Assembly (NCBI GenBank): GCA_000828835.1
Contig: AP014633.1
Location: forward strand, 3,844,001 to 3,908,000
Length of the DNA: 64,000 bases
Direction: 5' to 3'
DNA from: Thioploca ingrica
GTDB taxonomy: Bacteria > Pseudomonadota > Gammaproteobacteria > Beggiatoales > Beggiatoaceae
The notes below the pieces were generated by a model. The model worked only from the letters and a program-made list of their open reading frames with translations, was not told the origin of the DNA and searched no databases. A program made the position numbers and the translations under genes. Below, one piece after another: positions 26,875-38,580 of this stretch; positions within the stretch are counted from its first letter, which is position 1, and every line of letters begins with the position of its first letter.

Positions 26875-27636
26875 TTAATTGTTTAAAAGGCGGCGTAACA
26901 AAGCGAGGTTAATATAGCTCGCATTATCAACATTTCCTGATAACACGGTGAAAGGTTGTTCCGGTTCACCTAAATGATCCACTACTAACAAGGCGCCGGT
27001 AAAATCTTCATGGCGAGTATAATCATTGACAGTAATAATCGTGGGAATATGAGCACCTAAAGCCGAACGAATTCCATTACCAGAATCCTCAATAGCAAGA
27101 CATTGGGTGGGTTTTAATCCTAACGCTTTAAGTGCCTGGTGATAAATATCCGGGGCTGGTTTTTTAGCCGCTACGATGTCACCTGCTGCGATCACCTCAA
27201 ACCAATGAGCGGCAGCCGGATCCAAACTCCCTTCTAATAACGTGATCACATTTTGCAAACTGGTGGTCGTGGCAATCGCTAATCGTAAGCCTTCCTGACG
27301 CGCCTCTGCCAACAAGCGGCGAACACCAGGTCGTAACGGAATCGGCTGATTGACCAGCATAGCATTATAACGCGCTGTTTTCTTTTGATGTAATTCCGCA
27401 ATAAAGGCATCTAGATTACTGGGACGTAAATAATCTGGGCGATAGCGATCTAAATAAAATTTGATTCGTTCCTTGCCACCGGTCACGGCTAATAATTCAC
27501 CATAAAGTTCAACCGACCAATCCCAATCTAAATGGTATTCGGCAAAGGTTTCATTAAAAGCCACTCGATGAGCATCTCGCTCGGTTTCTGCTAGGGTACC
27601 ATCGACATCGAAAATCAACGCTTTTAATTCACTCAT
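26875..27636 (-). CDS. CbbY-like HAD-superfamily phosphatase
   Basis: A 253-residue haloacid-dehalogenase subfamily IA hydrolase. Motif I is FDVDGTLAETERDAHRVAFN (DxDGTL), motif II AIATTTS, motif III KKPAPDIY, motif IV IEDSGNGIRSA. The N-terminal AETERDxHRxAFNxxFxE pattern is that of CbbY, which in autotrophs removes the RuBisCO inhibitor xylulose-1,5-bisphosphate. That fits a sulfur-oxidising autotroph, but no cbb genes are adjacent and related HAD proteins act on other sugar phosphates. It heads a small minus-strand group with a broken PP-loop gene and the FdtA-like cupin. Confidence 0.85.
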   Translation of the reverse strand: MSELKALIFDVDGTLAETERDAHRVAFNETFAEYHLDWDWSVELYGELLAVTGGKERIKFYLDRYRPDYLRPSNLDAFIAELHQKKTARYNAMLVNQPIPLRPGVRRLLAEARQEGLRLAIATTTSLQNVITLLEGSLDPAAAHWFEVIAAGDIVAAKKPAPDIYHQALKALGLKPTQCLAIEDSGNGIRSALGAHIPTIITVNDYTRHEDFTGALLVVDHLGEPEQPFTVLSGNVDNASYINLALLRRLLNN

Positions 27637-27768
27637 GTTTTATTATTCCTTACTCACGTTATGCACCAAACGATTTCTCTCTGGTTCACCCTTTGAAAAA
27701 AGGAAGCTAAAAAGAATTTAATCGGTTGATATCAAACTTAATTTTCCTTACTTAACAAGAATTGCTCT

Positions 27769-28761
27769 CTAGCGACTGCTTAAATGCTGTTCAAATTCTG
27801 CCAAGGACTGGCTCAAGACAGCGACTTTCAATAACTGGGATAACTTCTCTTGATCTTCAACCTGGTTAATTTGGTTAACTAACCGCTCCGGTACTTGAGG
27901 AAAACGGACTTGCAATACTTTCATTACGGCTTCACGAGCATTTTGTAAAATGCCTTGTTGAATCCCTTGTTGAATGCCTTGTTGAATGCCTCTTTGGATA
28001 CCAAGCCGCTCAATACTGGTGACATACCTCACTTGTTTTGCCTCTTCATATTGTTGAACAAATCTATCAAATTCAAGGGTTAAGTGTTCTGGTAACACTA
28101 AGACCCAATCTAAAAACCGAAATAATTCTAAAATCTCTGGTTTACGGTAATGCGATTCACAAAGGGATTGGTACAGTTTGACTTTCCAATCCAAGCGTTG
28201 TTGAGGATTCTTTTGGGTTTCCAAGCCTTTTAAATGTACTCGCACGACATGCGCAAATGGATTGGAACTCCGTTCTAATTCGGCCCATTGTTCTTTATAG
28301 TCTAGCAGTTTGACGATGGGAAACTGAAAGGCTAACTCACAACCAAACTTTTCATAATGATAACGGTGTGGTTGCCAAGCGGCTTTCTCGTCTCCTAAAA
28401 TGGCTAAACTCATGACTTGCGCACCATAACGGTCATACAAGCGATAGTGGTAAATGAACATCCGTTGGGCAAAATTGGCTTCTACTTGTCCTTGAATTTC
28501 AACATGAATATATAATAAAACTTCTTCCTGACTTTTTAGCCACAGTTTAATTAATTTATCTACTCGACGTGATTGGGTAACGGCTTCTCTGACCACTTTT
28601 TGCAGTTCTTTATCTAGAAATTCATAGCCTCTTGTCCAATCGACTTGAGTATGGAGAGCGGGAAAAAAGAATTGAAGAAAAGCTTCAAAGTAGTGTTCGA
28701 GAATGTCTTTCCACGGACTATCAAATTCCAAATTTTTTTCTTTCTTGGGGGTAGTTGGCAT
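27769..28761 (-). CDS. Rpn-family PD-(D/E)XK transposase-like protein
   Basis: A 330-residue cytoplasmic protein of the Rpn / PDDEXK transposase-like group. Core: RRVDKLIKLWLKSQEEVLLYIHVEIQGQ, where D and the E-x-Q (in place of ExK) occupy the catalytic positions, then FAQRMFIYHYRLYDRYG. The C-terminus carries a short tandem repeat, RGIQQGIQQGIQQGILQ, before a helical tail. The paralog at 40824 is nearly identical but has one fewer QQGIQ unit. Rpn proteins of E. coli are DNA endonucleases that raise RecA-independent recombination; that activity is only inferred here. No inverted repeats mark it as a mobile element. Confidence 0.8.
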   Translation of the reverse strand: MPTTPKKEKNLEFDSPWKDILEHYFEAFLQFFFPALHTQVDWTRGYEFLDKELQKVVREAVTQSRRVDKLIKLWLKSQEEVLLYIHVEIQGQVEANFAQRMFIYHYRLYDRYGAQVMSLAILGDEKAAWQPHRYHYEKFGCELAFQFPIVKLLDYKEQWAELERSSNPFAHVVRVHLKGLETQKNPQQRLDWKVKLYQSLCESHYRKPEILELFRFLDWVLVLPEHLTLEFDRFVQQYEEAKQVRYVTSIERLGIQRGIQQGIQQGIQQGILQNAREAVMKVLQVRFPQVPERLVNQINQVEDQEKLSQLLKVAVLSQSLAEFEQHLSSR

Positions 28762-28957
28762 GAGAGTTAAGCTCTTTTAATAACTATTTTGAGCATTATA
28801 CTTCAACTGGTAATTATCGTCTTGAATGAGTCGCCATTTTTAATTCAACGGCTTAGCCCACCCAATAGCCTTTACCTAATCGCATTCAGGTTGCTAAAAA
28901 ATAGTGCTCGGTAGAATATAATGCGAACCCATATTTTAAATTCAATACCGTGAATAA

Positions 28958-30985
<2,028 letters not shown>

Positions 30986-31043
30986 TTAATTTTATTGGGC
31001 CATTTTTTCACTTTACTTAGGCTAAGTCAGGAGAACAAACCGG

Positions 31044-31493
31044 ATGACTTTTCTTGAAGAAGCGCGGGAACAATCGGAACAAATTAAGCAAACTTTTTTA
31101 GCGAGACTGAATCAATTGTTTGCTGATATTCAAGTTTGGGTTACAGCGGAAGGTTGGTATACTGAGCAAAATGAGATTGAAATTACCGAAAAAATTATTG
31201 GTAATTATGTCGCCCCGGCGCTATCGATTTTAACCCCCAAACAACAAAAATTAGTCGATATTATTCCAACTTGCGCCTTTGTTATTGTCGCTGATGGCGT
31301 TGTCAAAATAAGCGGGGAAATGGGTCAACAGATCCTAGTTTATTTGCGACCCAGTGAACAAACGATTTATAACATTTATGCTGATAATTGGTATTGGATA
31401 GAATACACTCGTGATAATCAAGTTCATCTGCTCACCAAAGATATCTTGCTTAAGCTTATCGGTATAGTTAATGAAAATAAGATACAAAATTAA
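31044..31493 (+). CDS. Hypothetical protein overlapping a chemoreceptor gene
   Basis: A 149-residue soluble protein without signal peptide or recognised domain. It begins with a charged helix ([20 protein letters not shown]) and continues with a beta-rich part ([38 protein letters not shown]). AGGAG precedes the ATG. Its last 23 bases overlap the start of the chemoreceptor at 31471 in another frame, which implies translational coupling, so it probably acts with that receptor. I do not recognise the family. Confidence 0.7.
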   Translation: MTFLEEAREQSEQIKQTFLARLNQLFADIQVWVTAEGWYTEQNEIEITEKIIGNYVAPALSILTPKQQKLVDIIPTCAFVIVADGVVKISGEMGQQILVYLRPSEQTIYNIYADNWYWIEYTRDNQVHLLTKDILLKLIGIVNENKIQN

Positions 31494-33588
31494 TTTATTT
31501 ATCTGGTTGATGTTAGCCATATCCAGTATTCCGCTCATGCTATTGGGTTACTTCATCATCAATCAAATGAGTTATCAGTTGTATACCGAGTTACTGACTC
31601 AAGAATTAAATCATCTTCTTCATCAAGATATGGCCAATATCAAGAATGATTTCAATTCCATAGCAACGATTCACCACCACACGGTTAACGATCCTGGTAA
31701 TACGAGTTACTTTTATATTCTTGATAGTCATGCTCAAGTGATTTTGCATCAAGACTATTCTCCGGGACAAAGTTTCGACTTTGATTTCGCTAAACACATG
31801 TTGCAACAACGAGAAGGCAAAATTCACTATACCTACCAAGGCAAACCGCATTTTGCAGTGTTCTCAACCCTGCCGTCAGGCTGGTTGGTCGTGTTAGCGA
31901 TGACTGAAAAGGAAATGTTTACTTACCGGGATATTTACCTTCGATGGGTTAGCATTTTCAGCTTAATTTTGCTGTTGACCCTGCTGCTCTTTACTTTGAT
32001 GTTTAGTAGAAAGTTGACTAAAAAAATTCAGGCCATTTTACAATTTTTAAAAACGGTTGAAACTGGCAATCTCGCCATACCACCGCTCACGATTTCCGGT
32101 CACGATGAACTGAATCTGATTCAGACTGGTATTAATGCCATGGTAGCTAAAGTGGCTGAAACCACGATGATTTTTAACCAATTTAAAACGACCTTAGATT
32201 TAACCTTAGATTGTATTTTTATGCTGGATGCGGAAACTGCAAAATTTATTTATGTTAATCAAGGTGCTATCAATCAAGTGGGTTATACTTATGAGGAATT
32301 ACTCCAAATGACTCCGCTCGATTTTGCACCCTTAGAAACCCAAGAAAATCTAAGAAAAATTTTTCTGCCACTGCTGAACGGTTCTAGAAAATCCATAACG
32401 ATTGAAAGTATTCATCAACATAAACAGGGTAGACAAATCCCTGTAGAAGTCTTTATACAATATATTCAAATCGTTGGACAAAAAAGCCGCTTTGTAGCCA
32501 TTGCACGTGATATTAGCGACCGCAAACAGGCAGAAGCTAATTTACTCCAAACCACTGAAGAAATTAATCAAGTAATGCAAGCCGCTTCTCAAGGTGATTT
32601 TAAGCAACGAATTAAACTTACTGATAAAACCGATCTTTTTAAGACATTTGCTACAGCAATTAATCAAACTTTAGAATTCAATCAACAGATTATTGAAGAA
32701 CTTATCCAGGTCATCGGTGCATTAGCACAAGGTGATTTAACGCAAACGATTAAGCGCAATTATGCTGGCGCGCTAGAGCAACTCAAAAATGATATTAATA
32801 CCACGATTGGTCAATTGACGAGTGTAGTTAATCTCATTCAGCCCGCAGCGGCAGCACTGACCAGGACAGCAACCAATATTTTACAGAGTAGCTTGACCTT
32901 AAATAAAAGTACTAACCAACAAATTGCTTCTCTACAGCAAACCACCACTCGCTTAGAGCAAATGATGAATATTCTGCATCAAATTGCTGACAATGCTCGA
33001 CAAGCAACCCATATTGCGATGACCGCACGCACTCAAGCTTCCCAAGGTCAAGAAGTCGTTAAATTAGCGATTATGGCTATGAATGAAATCAATGCTAGTA
33101 GTAAAAAAATAGCCGATATTACTGGCGTTATTGACGATATTGCTTTTCAAACTAATTTACTAGCTTTGAATGCCGCTGTCGAAGCGGCGCGTGCCGGTCA
33201 ACATGGACGTGGCTTTGCGGTTGTGGCTGCCGAAGTTCGTCATTTGGCGCAACGCAGTGCTACGGCAGCTAAAAAAATTAAGGAAATCATCGAAACCAGT
33301 GTCAATCAAATTGCTCAGGGAACTGAACGAGTTAATCAATCGGGTCTGACTTTAGAAGACATTGTGTCAGCCGTAGTAAAATTCAGCGAAATCATCGTTG
33401 AAATAGCCGCTAGTGGTCAAGAACAATCCACCAACATTGAACAAATTAATAAAGTGATTAAACAATTAGATAAAATTGCGCAACAAAATGTTTCATTAGT
33501 TGAAGAATCGGCTACCACCAGTGAAATTTTACATGAACAAGCCAACCAGCTTAAAGAACATATTGCTTTTTTTACGATCCCAAAATAA
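31471..33588 (+). CDS. Methyl-accepting chemotaxis protein with PAS domain
   Basis: A 705-residue inner-membrane chemoreceptor. TM1 is residues ~7-30, a periplasmic part of ~125 residues with a cache-like end ([39 protein letters not shown]), TM2 ~155-175 ([18 protein letters not shown]), then HAMP, a PAS domain ([20 protein letters not shown] ... [12 protein letters not shown]), further HAMP-like helices with QGDF/QGDL repeats, and the signalling tip [20 protein letters not shown] followed by [17 protein letters not shown]. The PAS module may sense redox or a small ligand, while the periplasmic region may bind a nutrient. No che genes are in the window. It is coupled to the preceding hypothetical gene. 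Confidence 0.93.
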   Translation: MKIRYKINLFIWLMLAISSIPLMLLGYFIINQMSYQLYTELLTQELNHLLHQDMANIKNDFNSIATIHHHTVNDPGNTSYFYILDSHAQVILHQDYSPGQSFDFDFAKHMLQQREGKIHYTYQGKPHFAVFSTLPSGWLVVLAMTEKEMFTYRDIYLRWVSIFSLILLLTLLLFTLMFSRKLTKKIQAILQFLKTVETGNLAIPPLTISGHDELNLIQTGINAMVAKVAETTMIFNQFKTTLDLTLDCIFMLDAETAKFIYVNQGAINQVGYTYEELLQMTPLDFAPLETQENLRKIFLPLLNGSRKSITIESIHQHKQGRQIPVEVFIQYIQIVGQKSRFVAIARDISDRKQAEANLLQTTEEINQVMQAASQGDFKQRIKLTDKTDLFKTFATAINQTLEFNQQIIEELIQVIGALAQGDLTQTIKRNYAGALEQLKNDINTTIGQLTSVVNLIQPAAAALTRTATNILQSSLTLNKSTNQQIASLQQTTTRLEQMMNILHQIADNARQATHIAMTARTQASQGQEVVKLAIMAMNEINASSKKIADITGVIDDIAFQTNLLALNAAVEAARAGQHGRGFAVVAAEVRHLAQRSATAAKKIKEIIETSVNQIAQGTERVNQSGLTLEDIVSAVVKFSEIIVEIAASGQEQSTNIEQINKVIKQLDKIAQQNVSLVEESATTSEILHEQANQLKEHIAFFTIPK

Positions 33589-33666
33589 ATTATATTTTAT
33601 AATTAATCGGTTGAATGTCGTATCGAATGATATTATTTCATCCCGTGCTTCGATTCCAAATAGACT

Positions 33667-34236
33667 ATGTCAGTACCAGAAAAGCAACTTTACTATTCTC
33701 CACAAGAATATTTAGCATTAGAAACACAAGCGGAGTATAAAAGCGAATATCACTCTGGGGAAATTTTTCCAATGGTTGGTGCTTCAATTAATCACAACCG
33801 GATAACAGTCAATTTATGTACTATTTTAAATAGTGCACTTCAAGATTCTAATTATGAAGTCTTCATGAACGATATGAAGGTATGGATACCCACAGCCCAA
33901 ACATTTTTCTATCCAGATATTACTGTCATTCGTAACCTCCCCGAATTTTATGAAGATCGGACGGATACCATTCTAAACCCGTGTTTAATTATTGAAGTAT
34001 TATCGCAATCAACCCAAAATGATGATAAAAGTGGAAAATTTGATGCCTATCGTTCCATCCCCTCCTTTCAGGAATATCTCTTAGTTAATCAATATCATTT
34101 CCAACTCGAACAATTCAGTAAACAAGCTGATGAACAATGGTTATTGAAAGAATATGATGAGAGTGATGTTAAACTACAGTTGGTGACCGTTGATTTGACA
34201 ATAAAGTTAGTCGATATCTATAAAAAAGTCATCTAA
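33667..34236 (+). CDS. Uma2-family putative endonuclease-fold protein
   Basis: A 189-residue Uma2 (DUF820) protein. It has the fuller family layout: YYSPQEYLALETQAEYKSEY, HSGEIFPMVGASINHNRITV, the acidic strand FFYPDITVIRN, NPCLIIEVLSQSTQNDDKSG (core EVLS-ST) and YRSIPSFQEYLLVNQYHFQL. This is the more widespread cyanobacterial-type subfamily, distinct from the MNW-type copies at 23016 and 40335. It lies 78 bases after the chemoreceptor stop and is probably independent. Function unknown. Confidence 0.85.
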   Translation: MSVPEKQLYYSPQEYLALETQAEYKSEYHSGEIFPMVGASINHNRITVNLCTILNSALQDSNYEVFMNDMKVWIPTAQTFFYPDITVIRNLPEFYEDRTDTILNPCLIIEVLSQSTQNDDKSGKFDAYRSIPSFQEYLLVNQYHFQLEQFSKQADEQWLLKEYDESDVKLQLVTVDLTIKLVDIYKKVI

Positions 34237-34564
34237 AAAGGTTTATTAATCAAAAGGTAATTTAGATAACTTATCGATAAATAGTAATTTTACTTTACGG
34301 CATATAAATTTAAATTGTCTATACTTAATAAAGTTTCCATGCTCGACGACCTAAAATGAAATCTAGTCTTGTGGATTGGAAACCTGATTGTAGTAATATA
34401 CATACGATTGAATTTGAGGAACATTTAATATGCTAGCACCAAATAGAGATATGGGTAGGTTATCTCGGCTGTTCCTGGCTTATCCCCTTCAACAGCGGTA
34501 TTTCAATTTTTCTTCTCGACGGGAAAAGCTGAAATTATCCTCTTCTGATTTGCTAAGGAATCTA
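34237..34564. other. Intergenic region before the second LRR gene
   Basis: AT-rich, no repeat or RNA gene seen. An ATG at 34430 after GAGGA could start a longer form of the LRR protein, adding 45 residues that do not look like a signal peptide; most of this stretch is treated as 5' leader. Confidence 0.4.
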
Positions 34565-36049
34565 ATGACTTCGATACGATTCTTCTGGTTACTGTTACCC
34601 TTCTGCATCTGGACAAGCCTTGCCCAATCGGCAACGGATTGCACTCAAGTCACTCAAATACCTAAAATTGAATGTAAAGTTTTAATTGCGCTTTATAATA
34701 GCACTGATGGACCAGGTTGGAATGACAATGCAGGTTGGAATACCAACAATACACCGTGTAGTTGGCATGGGATAAGCTGTGATAACGGTTATGTAGTCTC
34801 AATTGATCTATATAACAACCACCTAAGCGGATTGATCCCACCAGAGCTTAGTAATCTTGATAACTTACAATATCTTGAACTAAGTTACAACCAACTCAGT
34901 GGCCCAATCCCACCAGAGCTAGGCAATCTTAGTAAGTTGGAAGATCTTTGGCTATATGGCAACCAACTCAGCGGCTCGATTCCCCCAGAGCTAGGCAATC
35001 TTAGTAAGTTGGAAGATCTTTGCCTAAATGGCAACCAACTCAGCGGCCCGATTCCACCAGAGCTTGGCAATCTCAGTAACTTGCAAGGGCTTTGGCTAGA
35101 TGACAACCAACTCAGCGGCCCGATTCCACCAGAGCTTGGCAATCTCAGTAACTTGCAAGGGCTTTGGCTAGATGACAACCAACTCAGTGGCTCAATTCCC
35201 CCAGAGCTTGGCAATCTCAGTAACTTGGAATTGCTTCGGCTAGATAGCAACCAACTCAGTGGCTCAATTCCCCCAGAGCTTGGCAATCTTAGTAACTTGC
35301 AACTGCTTTGGCTAGTTAGCAACCAACTCAGCGGTCCGATCCCCCCAGATCTTGGTAATCTCAGTAATTTACAAACTCTTTTGCTATCTTATAACCAACT
35401 CAGCGGCCCGATTCCCACAGAGCTTGGTAATCTTAGTAACTTGCAAGAGCTTGGGCTATCTTGGAACCAACTCAGTGGCCCAATTCCCCCAGAGCTAGGT
35501 AACCTCAATAACTTGCAAGATCTTGGGCTATCTGATAACCAACTCTGTGGCGATATTCCACTTTCACTAATGAATTTAAGTCGTTTAAACAATACGCAAT
35601 TACAAAATAATGCCTTAAACATTGACAACCTCGATCCGGCACTGGAAGCATTTCTCAATTCACATGGTGGTACTTGGCAACCCCAAAACCCTGCCCCCGC
35701 CATTTGCCATGCTTTATTAGCAACGTTAGCTTCTTTTGAAGCTTATCCAGTTTCAACCGGTGTCTTATTACAATGGCAAACCTTAGTCGAGACTGATAAT
35801 GCTGGCTATTTCATTTGGCGTGGACAACCGACCGGCTCGCAATGCACTCCTCACCCAGCGGATTACCATGAAATTGTGCAAATCGGTTTTGAAATCAGCA
35901 AAGGTAACGGCTTCTCTGGGATGACTTATTTCCATCAAGATAACACGGTTGAACCAGAAACCACCTACTGCTATCTCCTGGAAGATCTCGATTTTGAGGC
36001 TAATGGTACTTTTCATTGGGATTCAATCGCGTCAGTAACTACTCCTTAA
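34565..36049 (+). CDS. Secreted plant-type leucine-rich-repeat protein
   Basis: Using the ATG at 34565 (AAGGA six bases upstream) the protein has 494 residues and starts with a signal peptide (MTSIRFFWLLLPFCIWTSLA). The N-cap CTQVTQIPKIECKVLIALYN, GPGWNDNAGWN, CSWHGISC matches the 3103 protein. About eleven 24-residue LRRs of consensus LxxNQLSGPIPPELGNLSNL occupy residues ~85-340, followed by a C-terminal domain (FEAYPVSTGVLLQWQTLVET, GYFIWRG, TYCYLLEDLDFEANG) of fibronectin-like character. Several repeat units are identical at DNA level, indicating recent expansion. A binding or adhesion role at the cell surface is inferred; it lacks an obvious anchor. Confidence 0.85.
   Translation: MTSIRFFWLLLPFCIWTSLAQSATDCTQVTQIPKIECKVLIALYNSTDGPGWNDNAGWNTNNTPCSWHGISCDNGYVVSIDLYNNHLSGLIPPELSNLDNLQYLELSYNQLSGPIPPELGNLSKLEDLWLYGNQLSGSIPPELGNLSKLEDLCLNGNQLSGPIPPELGNLSNLQGLWLDDNQLSGPIPPELGNLSNLQGLWLDDNQLSGSIPPELGNLSNLELLRLDSNQLSGSIPPELGNLSNLQLLWLVSNQLSGPIPPDLGNLSNLQTLLLSYNQLSGPIPTELGNLSNLQELGLSWNQLSGPIPPELGNLNNLQDLGLSDNQLCGDIPLSLMNLSRLNNTQLQNNALNIDNLDPALEAFLNSHGGTWQPQNPAPAICHALLATLASFEAYPVSTGVLLQWQTLVETDNAGYFIWRGQPTGSQCTPHPADYHEIVQIGFEISKGNGFSGMTYFHQDNTVEPETTYCYLLEDLDFEANGTFHWDSIASVTTP
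35060..35209. repeat. Tandem 72-bp repeats inside the LRR gene
   Basis: Two consecutive 72-base units (one LRR each) starting gagcttggcaatctcagtaa are essentially identical, differing only by c/t near gcggc. Neighbouring units are also very similar. This is a recent in-frame duplication or gene-conversion tract. Confidence 0.8.
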
Positions 36050-36164
36050 GCACGATTTTTTGGCTCTAATCTGAGTAACCGTCGGTCGTACTAAACGCAG
36101 TGCGAACTACGGCTACTTAAAATCCTCCTTAACCCCCCTTTTTCAACGAGGGGGGAATGCTTGC

Positions 36165-36195
36165 GAACCGCATTACTTCGCGATTGATGCGGTTC
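36165..36195. terminator. 9-bp inverted repeat between LRR and hypF
   Basis: Arms gaaccgcat and atgcggttc are perfectly complementary with a 13-base loop, lying between the convergent LRR and hypF genes next to a ccccccttttt..aggggg tract (36132-36155). Termination is inferred from position. Confidence 0.35.
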
Positions 36196-36247
36196 ATTCC
36201 TCACCACATCCTACGCAAGCTACGCGAGCTAATACCCAATCCATCTT

Positions 36248-36282
36248 GTCCATCCCAATAATCCGTTTAATCTTGTTCAAAA
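36248..36282. repeat. Dispersed repeat arm at the hypF 3' end
   Basis: The sequence gtccatcccaataatccgtt followed by taatcttgttcaaaa is nearly identical (three differences) to 6038-6072 at the 3' end of trhP. It provides the last four codons (FEQD) and stop of hypF. Only one arm is visible here. Confidence 0.65.
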
Positions 36283-38579
36283 CGCCGTGCATCAGGTGAG
36301 TTAATATGATTATTGCGTATCATTGTAACCACTTCAATAATTTGTCCAAAACTGATACTCGCGTCATTAGTTGGTAATTGTTCCATTAAATAAACGGTGA
36401 AGCCGGCTTCTTGAAGTAATCGCCTTGCCAATTCGGTTAAGCGACGATTTTGAAAAACACCACCACATAATCCAACTGGTCCAATTGCATGTAAAGTTCG
36501 TAGCTGTTTAGCTTGGTTAAGTAAGGCGTGTGCCAGACTATTGTGAAAAACCGCTGATTTTTCCGCTATGGAACTGCCGCTATTCAGCAAGTAATCGACT
36601 AAAGGTGACCAATCTGTTTGCCATAAACCGGCTGGATTTAAACACAAAAGTAATTCAATGTGGGTAGTCGAATCGTTACTAGCGGCTTCTAACAACATGG
36701 GTCCTTGCCCTTCAAAGTTAGCCGTGTGTAATATCCCCATTAAAGCCGCAGCAGCATCAAATAAGCGTCCTACAGCGGTCGTTTGCGGACAATTAAACCG
36801 TTGCTGCCAAGCTTGATAAAGTAAATCCGTGTTATCAACGGGAACTTCATGCCAGGGGGAATTCATTTCCCAACACAATGCTAAAGCGCTACGCCAAGGT
36901 TCGCGTCCAGCTTTCTCGCCACCCGGTAAGTAAAAAGGGCGTAAACTAGCTAGCCGTTGCCAATGACCTGGTTGGCCATACAACGCTTCACCACCCCATA
37001 ACGTCCCATCGACGCCCAAACCGACTCCGTCCCAAGTAAAAATTAACCACGGTTGTTCATGAGGAAATTCGCCAGCTAAAGCCGAGGCATGAGCATGATG
37101 GTGAAAAATCGGTATCACCGGGAGACGACTTTGTTTAGCCCAGCGACTGCTTCCATAATGGGGATGAGCATCACTAGCGACTAGCTCCGCTTTGACGCCA
37201 TAAAGGTTTTGAAAATCGTCAATCAGTTGGGTAAACACATCGAGACTACGAGGGGTTTCTAAATCACCAACATGAGGCGATACCACCACGCGCTTGTCCC
37301 AAGCCAGTGCAATTGTATTTTTGAGATGAGAGCCGACAGCTAATACCGGTTGTGGTAAAGCGTATGGCAAATTTAATTCGATTGGCGCACTACCTCGTCC
37401 TAACCGAAGTGGCCGCGGTTTTTCCGCAATGGTTCTAAACACCGAATCATCCGCCGGGCGCACGATAGGACGATTGTGGTGTAAAAAAGCCTCGGCTACT
37501 TGGGATAACCGTTGTTCAACTTCGGCATTATCCGTTAAAACCGGTTCCCCGCTGAGATTCGCAGAGGTAGCAATAACCGGTACCGCCAAATCTTCTAAGA
37601 GTAAATGATGTAGCGGACTATACGGTAACATCACCCCAATTTCTGTTAATCCTGGGGCGATTTGGGCGGATAGCGAATAGTGAGCCTGTTTACGAGCCAG
37701 CACGATCGGACGTTGTGGATCTTGCAGTAAGGTAGCTTCAATCGCGGTTATTTCGATTCCGACCGATTCGGCGCTAGTTTGCCAAGCCGTTAAAGGTAAC
37801 ATCACCGCTAACGGTTTGGCCGGACGTGGTTTTTTTTGCCGTAGCCGTAATATCGCTGCCTCATTATCAGCCACGCACAGCAAATGATAACCACCAATGC
37901 CTTTCACCGCGACAATTTGACCCGCTTGCAATGCTTGTACTGTCGCAGTTAAAGCCGTAGCGGTATCGCGTATCTGCGTCGCTTGCTGATGAAAATAAAG
38001 TTGTGGTCCACAGCGCGGGCAAGCGAGCGGTTGTGCATGAAAGCGACGATCCGCCGGCTGATGATATTCAGTGGCACATTCAGCACATAAAGTAAACTCA
38101 GCCATGCTCGTATGAGGACGATCATAAGGCAAGCGGTAAATCAGGGTATAACGCGGCCCACATTGAGTGCAGTTAATAAAAGGATAACGATAACGCCGAG
38201 CTTGAGGATCATGTAATTCGGCTAAACAATCCTGACAGGTAAAATAATCTGGCGGAACATGAATTTGTTTATCATTCGTCACTTCACTGGCGCGAATCGT
38301 AAAAGTTGTCAACTCTTCCAGTGGACAAGGGGTACAAGAAACGATTTGTGGTTGAGCTAACGGTGGTGCTTGAGGAATTAAATTGGCTAGAAAAGTGTGT
38401 ACCGCCCCAGCCGTGCCTTGTACTCGTATCTCAACTTGCCCCATTTGGTTTTTAACCCAGCCGACTAAATGATATTGCGTCGCTAACCGATAAATATAGG
38501 GTCGGAAGCCAACACCTTGCACTCGACCGGTCAGAATCACTTGTTGAGCAATAAATTGATTCACCTCATCAATACTCAT
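36267..38579 (-). CDS. hypF: Carbamoyltransferase HypF (hydrogenase maturation)
   Basis: A 770-residue protein that makes the carbamoyl group later turned into the CN ligand of [NiFe]-hydrogenases. Domains in order: acylphosphatase (VILTGRVQGVGFRPYIYRLA), two zinc-finger-like CxxC...CxxC pairs (CQDCLAEL ... CTQC and CAECATEY ... CPRC), a YrdC-like domain (AVKGIGGYHLLCVADNE ... ATSANLSGEPVL), and a Kae1-like domain (HHHAHASALAGEFP). Length is normal. It starts one base after the fumarase stop, so it is co-transcribed with it, an unusual partner. No other hyp or hydrogenase gene is in the window. The C-terminal codons lie in a dispersed repeat. Confidence 0.96.
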   Translation of the reverse strand: MSIDEVNQFIAQQVILTGRVQGVGFRPYIYRLATQYHLVGWVKNQMGQVEIRVQGTAGAVHTFLANLIPQAPPLAQPQIVSCTPCPLEELTTFTIRASEVTNDKQIHVPPDYFTCQDCLAELHDPQARRYRYPFINCTQCGPRYTLIYRLPYDRPHTSMAEFTLCAECATEYHQPADRRFHAQPLACPRCGPQLYFHQQATQIRDTATALTATVQALQAGQIVAVKGIGGYHLLCVADNEAAILRLRQKKPRPAKPLAVMLPLTAWQTSAESVGIEITAIEATLLQDPQRPIVLARKQAHYSLSAQIAPGLTEIGVMLPYSPLHHLLLEDLAVPVIATSANLSGEPVLTDNAEVEQRLSQVAEAFLHHNRPIVRPADDSVFRTIAEKPRPLRLGRGSAPIELNLPYALPQPVLAVGSHLKNTIALAWDKRVVVSPHVGDLETPRSLDVFTQLIDDFQNLYGVKAELVASDAHPHYGSSRWAKQSRLPVIPIFHHHAHASALAGEFPHEQPWLIFTWDGVGLGVDGTLWGGEALYGQPGHWQRLASLRPFYLPGGEKAGREPWRSALALCWEMNSPWHEVPVDNTDLLYQAWQQRFNCPQTTAVGRLFDAAAALMGILHTANFEGQGPMLLEAASNDSTTHIELLLCLNPAGLWQTDWSPLVDYLLNSGSSIAEKSAVFHNSLAHALLNQAKQLRTLHAIGPVGLCGGVFQNRRLTELARRLLQEAGFTVYLMEQLPTNDASISFGQIIEVVTMIRNNHINSPDARRFEQD

Positions 38580-38580
38580 T

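Noticed and set aside
34885-35322. Long minus-strand open frame with SSGGIGPLSWL repeats
   Set aside because: It is the antisense shadow of the LRR array in the plus-strand gene; the repeats are forced by the 72-base DNA unit.
34885-35560. Regularly spaced repeats that could look like a CRISPR array
   Set aside because: The units are contiguous 72-base coding repeats without spacers, in frame with an LRR protein.
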